Shown: in pieces, positions 60,846-64,000 of the stretch
Layout of the letters: every line of letters begins with the position of its first letter
Numbering within the stretch: the stretch's first letter is position 1
Assembly: GCF_003985145.1 (NCBI RefSeq)
Contig: NZ_ML133530.1
Span: 124,001-188,000, forward strand
Source: Rhizobium anhuiense
GTDB lineage: Bacteria > Pseudomonadota > Alphaproteobacteria > Rhizobiales > Rhizobiaceae
Length of the DNA: 64,000 nt
Reading direction: 5' to 3'
The notes under the pieces: generated by a model
Databases searched by the model: none
Told to the model about the DNA's origin: nothing
The model's input: only the letters and a program-made list of their open reading frames with translations
Position numbers and translations under genes: made by a program

Positions 60846-62123
60846 ATGTTTTATCAGCTTTATGAATTGAACCATGCCGCCATGGCGCCGTTTCGCGCCG
60901 CGGCCGATATCATGCGGTTTGCTTATGCCAATCCGCTGAACCCGTTCGCCCACACGCCGTTCGGCCGGACGATGGCGGCAAGCCTCGAAATGTTCGAACG
61001 CACGACGCGGCGCTACGGCAAACCGGAATTCGGACTGAAGCAGACCACGGTCGGTGATCAGACAGTTTCCGTCCGCGAAGAGATCATCTGGTCGCGACCT
61101 TTCTGCAATCTCCTGCATTTCGCCCGCAATGTTCCGCCGGCCCGCGGCAATGACCCGCGCATCCTGATCGTCGCGCCGATGTCCGGCCACTACGCCACGC
61201 TGCTACGCGGCACGGTCGAAGCGCTGCTGCCGAGTGCGGATGTCTACATCACCGACTGGATCGACGCCCGCATGGTGCCGATGACGGAAGGCACGTTCGA
61301 TTTCGACGATTACGTCGATTATGTCATCGAGATGCTGCATTTCCTCGGCCATGACACGCATGTTATCGCCGTCTGTCAGCCTTCCGTCCCTGTGTTGGCA
61401 GCCGCTGCCGTGATGGAGGAAGCCAATGATCCGCTGTCGCCCTCGTCCATGACGCTGATGGGCGGCCCGATCGACACGCGCATCAACCCGACGGCGGTCA
61501 ACAAGCTCGCGCAGGAGCGGTCGCTGCAGTGGTTCTCCGACAATGTCATCATGAACGTGCCCTGGCCGCAGCCGGGTTTCATGCGCCCGGTCTATCCAGG
61601 ATTCCTGCAGCTTTCGGGCTTCATGTCGATGAACCTCGATCGCCATCTCGTCGCGCACAAGGAATTCTTCATGCATCTCGTGAAGAACGACGGCGAGCCG
61701 GAAAAACATCGCGATTTCTACGACGAATATCTCGCCGTCATGGATCTGACCGCCGAATTCTATCTGCAGACGGTGGAGGAGGTCTTCATCAAGCATTCAC
61801 TGCCGAAGGGTGAGTTGATGCATCGCGGCAAACGCGTCGATCCGGCGGCAATTCGCAAGGTGGCGCTTCTGACCGTCGAAGGTGAAAATGACGATATCTC
61901 GGGGGTCGGTCAGACAAAGGCGGCGCAGACCATCTGCGTGAACATTCCCGAAGATATGCGCATGCATTATCTCCAGCCGGATGTCGGTCATTATGGCGTT
62001 TTCAACGGTTCGCGTTTCCGCCGCGAGATTGCGCCGCGCATCATCAATTTCGTCCGCCAGCATTCCCGTTCGGCCGTTAAGCCTCCGGTCCCGCGTGTCA
62101 TCAAGGGCGGTCGGACGGGCTGA
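60846..62123 (+). CDS. phaZ: Intracellular polyhydroxyalkanoate depolymerase
   Basis: Protein of 425 residues from ATG 60846. It has an alpha/beta-hydrolase core. The nucleophile is Cys177 in AVCQPSVPVLAA instead of the usual Ser, as in the PhaZ of Ralstonia. EGENDDISGVGQTKAAQ near 345-361 and YLQPDVGHYGVFNG near 377-390 hold the other catalytic residues (Asp, His). There is no signal peptide, so it works inside the cell, mobilising polyhydroxybutyrate granules. PHB turnover is important in rhizobia outside the nodule. Confidence 0.93.
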   Translation: MFYQLYELNHAAMAPFRAAADIMRFAYANPLNPFAHTPFGRTMAASLEMFERTTRRYGKPEFGLKQTTVGDQTVSVREEIIWSRPFCNLLHFARNVPPARGNDPRILIVAPMSGHYATLLRGTVEALLPSADVYITDWIDARMVPMTEGTFDFDDYVDYVIEMLHFLGHDTHVIAVCQPSVPVLAAAAVMEEANDPLSPSSMTLMGGPIDTRINPTAVNKLAQERSLQWFSDNVIMNVPWPQPGFMRPVYPGFLQLSGFMSMNLDRHLVAHKEFFMHLVKNDGEPEKHRDFYDEYLAVMDLTAEFYLQTVEEVFIKHSLPKGELMHRGKRVDPAAIRKVALLTVEGENDDISGVGQTKAAQTICVNIPEDMRMHYLQPDVGHYGVFNGSRFRREIAPRIINFVRQHSRSAVKPPVPRVIKGGRTG

Positions 62124-62268
62124 TTCAGCGATAGCTGAATTAGCAAAACGGATTCAAGGCCTTGTTCGATTTCGCGGGCAATCGTCTTGAAGGCACCTAT
62201 TGCGGTAACCACATCGATTTCAGCGTTCGGTATCCTGCCGGGCGCGGAAAGCGAGGGATACCCGCACG

Positions 62269-62703
62269 ATGAACCAGTCAGCATTGCTTCGACCGGATTG
62301 GACTCCGGCTACCATTGCCCTGATGATTCTCGGCTTCATGGTTTTCTGGCCTCTGGGTCTTGCCATGCTTGCCTACATCATCTTCGGCGACCGTCTGCGC
62401 GGCTTCAAGCGTGACGTCAACCAGGCGACCGATGGCTTCTTTGCCTCCTGCCGCCGCCCGCATGGACGGCACCGCCCGCACTTCTCGACCGGCAACGTCG
62501 CCTTCGACGACTGGCGCAAGGCCGAGATCGACCGGATCGAGGAAGAGCGCCGCAAGCTCGACGAAATGCGCGAGGAATTTGACGCTTACATGCGTGAACT
62601 CCGCCGCGCCAAGGATCAAGAAGAGTTCGACCGCTTCATGCGCGACCGCAAGAACGCCAAGCGCGATGACAACGGCCCGGTCGCTGAGTATCAGACGCCG
62701 TGA
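62269..62703 (+). CDS. DUF2852 domain protein
   Basis: Protein of 144 residues. A hydrophobic segment near 16-40 (IALMILGFMVFWPLGLAMLAY) is followed by a charged region. From about 85 a long, highly charged helix (DEMREEFDAYMRELRRAKD) looks like a coiled coil and faces the cytoplasm. DUF2852 is alphaproteobacterial and of unknown function. The gene lies between phaZ and a YgjP-like protease without clear operon links. Confidence 0.88.
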   Translation: MNQSALLRPDWTPATIALMILGFMVFWPLGLAMLAYIIFGDRLRGFKRDVNQATDGFFASCRRPHGRHRPHFSTGNVAFDDWRKAEIDRIEEERRKLDEMREEFDAYMRELRRAKDQEEFDRFMRDRKNAKRDDNGPVAEYQTP

Positions 62704-62811
62704 ACGCCTGAACCATCAAATGATGACCGGCATCTTCCGATGCCGGTTTTTCCATGTCTGCCTGCCTGGCAAATCGTTTAGATTCGGCGGCGAATCGGAT
62801 AGAAAACAGCC

Positions 62812-63570
62812 ATGTTTCCGCTTCTGAAGACAAGGCCGAAAGCGCGAAAGCCGGTTGCGCCCGAAACGCGGACGCTCGACGTCGCCGGCCGGCTGATGCC
62901 GTTGACCATCAAGCAGCATGACCGGGCGACGCGCATCACGCTGCGTATCGAACCGGGTGGCCGGGCCTTGAAGATGACGGTGCCGAAGGGCCTGGCGACG
63001 CGTGAGGTCAATGCCTTCCTCGATCGCCACCAGGGCTGGTTGCTCACCAAGCTTGCCAAGTTTTCGACCGATACCGGCCTGCGCGACGGCGGCCAAATTC
63101 TGTTTCGCGGCGTTTCCCATCACATCCAGCATACCGGCGGCTTGCGCGGGCTGACGGAGGCGGTTTTGATAGACGGCAGGCCGGTGCTGCGCGTCAGCGG
63201 CATGCCGGAACATGTCGGACGGCGCATCGCGGCCTTTCTCAAGAAGGAAGCGCGCGCCGATCTCGCCAGACTGGCCACCATGCATGCCGGAGCGATCCGG
63301 GCGCCGATCCGCTCGATCTCGATGAAGGATACCCGCAGCCGCTGGGGCTCGTGCTCGTCGGAGGGAAATCTGAGCTTTTCCTGGCGCATCGTCATGGCGC
63401 CGCCCGCAGTGATCGATTATCTCGCCGCCCATGAGGTCGCCCATCTCAAGGAAATGAATCATGGGCCGCGGTTCTGGGCGCTTTGCAAGAAGCTTTGCCC
63501 AGGTATGGAGGAAGCGAAATCCTGGCTGAAGCGGCATGGTAGCCAGTTGCACGCCATCGATTTCGATTAG
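62812..63570 (+). CDS. YgjP-like (DUF45) metal-dependent hydrolase/protease
   Basis: Protein of 252 residues. It has the zinc site HEVAH at 207-211 in AAHEVAHLKEMNHGPRFW, with a third ligand His further on, and the preceding RWGSCSSEGNLSFSWR region typical of YgjP/SprT-like WLM-type proteins. It has no signal peptide and no membrane segment. Its substrate is unknown; it is sometimes annotated as an M48 family protease or UTP pyrophosphatase. Confidence 0.88.
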   Translation: MFPLLKTRPKARKPVAPETRTLDVAGRLMPLTIKQHDRATRITLRIEPGGRALKMTVPKGLATREVNAFLDRHQGWLLTKLAKFSTDTGLRDGGQILFRGVSHHIQHTGGLRGLTEAVLIDGRPVLRVSGMPEHVGRRIAAFLKKEARADLARLATMHAGAIRAPIRSISMKDTRSRWGSCSSEGNLSFSWRIVMAPPAVIDYLAAHEVAHLKEMNHGPRFWALCKKLCPGMEEAKSWLKRHGSQLHAIDFD

Positions 63571-63645
63571 CCCAAAGCCGCGCTAAATACAGCTTTCCAT
63601 GCAAATTGGCTCGACTCTTGCCGCATTTCGTGTCACTTCGCTGCC

Positions 63646-64000
63646 ATGAAACCGGATATCAAGATCTGTGGCTTGAAGACGCCCGACGCTGTCGATCGCG
63701 CACTGAAACGCGGCGCGACCCATATCGGTTTTATCTTCTTCGAAAAAAGCCCGCGCTATATCGAGCCGGACCTGGCGGCAAAACTTGCCGAACCTGCACG
63801 TGGCAAGGCGAAAATCGTCGCCGTCGTCGTTGATCCCACCAATGACGAACTGGATGAGATCGTATCGCTGTTGAAGCCGGACATGCTGCAGCTCCACGGC
63901 AACGAGAGCCCCGAACATGTGCTGACCATAAAGGCGGTCTATGGTCTGCCTGTTATGAAGGCACTTCCGGTGCGCACGGCCGACGATCTGAAGCGCGTCG
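63646..64000 (+). CDS. trpF: Phosphoribosylanthranilate isomerase, N-terminal part (partial)
   Basis: The gene begins at ATG 63646 and runs off the right edge after about 118 codons. MKPDIKICGLKTPDAVDRAL, HIGFIFFEKSPRYIEP and MLQLHGNESPEHV are the conserved segments of TrpF, the (beta/alpha)8 enzyme for the third step of the tryptophan branch. The Cys in KICGLK is the conserved catalytic Cys. trpBA would be expected just beyond the window, as in other rhizobia. Confidence 0.95.
   Translation, partial: MKPDIKICGLKTPDAVDRALKRGATHIGFIFFEKSPRYIEPDLAAKLAEPARGKAKIVAVVVDPTNDELDEIVSLLKPDMLQLHGNESPEHVLTIKAVYGLPVMKALPVRTADDLKRV

Overview
The window is a GC-rich alphaproteobacterial chromosome segment. 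Gene content, gene order and protein sequences point to the genus Rhizobium, probably the R. etli / R. leguminosarum group. This was judged by eye; no database search was possible. I see no rRNA, tRNA, CRISPR array, insertion sequence or prophage. Almost everything is core chromosome, with about 58 protein genes, two of them cut by the window edges (leuB at the left, trpF at the right).

The centre of the window is the probable replication origin. A 400-bp gap at 46840-47239 lies between hemE and ppsR. It holds a perfect DnaA box, three degenerate ones, an AT-rich stretch and three GANTC sites. Genes point away from it on both sides: hemE, hemJ, rho, mnmE, mnmG, rsmG, parA and parB to the left on the minus strand, and ppsR, maf, aroE, coaE and dnaQ to the right on the plus strand. 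The partition genes parA and parB lie 7-9 kb to the left. Five parS-like palindromes are present. One is perfect and lies in the start of rsmG, two lie in the mnmE-mnmG gap, one is in the start of aroE, and one is far away just after leuB. gyrB lies about 8 kb right of the origin.

Layout: 1-1274, leuB end and a PAP2 phosphatase. 1304-5868, an MHS-type MFS transporter with a large periplasmic insert, and a three-gene operon (Tat-exported CPFC protein, LolD-like ATPase, His-rich FtsX-like permease). 6067-9267, an alkaline phosphatase with a clear Pho box, and asd. 9541-13784, a lytic transglycosylase, a GGDEF cyclase, a beta-carbonic anhydrase and a pyridoxal kinase. 14061-20249, a giant NAD-glutamate dehydrogenase and a UMF1-type transporter. 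20302-26591, purH, a heparinase-like gene, rsmB, htpX and a small SDHAF4-like gene. 26851-33562, acs, trcR, an isolated flagellin, prpE and a YggS-type PLP protein. 33763-37953, leuS-lptE-holA. 38045-50870, the par/origin region. 50937-57505, secB, fxsA, a Tim44-like gene, mltA, an Smr gene, an XRE regulator and gyrB. 57593-64000, a nitroreductase, a DUF2218 gene, a glutathionyl-hydroquinone reductase, a FAH-family enzyme, phaZ, a DUF2852 gene, a YgjP-like metalloprotease and trpF.

The features I find most worth following are the origin and its parS set, the Tat/ABC/His-rich permease operon, the Pho box with an atypical (Thr) alkaline phosphatase, a palindromic operator candidate before phaZ, and three kinds of rhizobial palindromic repeat. 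Two of these repeats run into the ends of genes.
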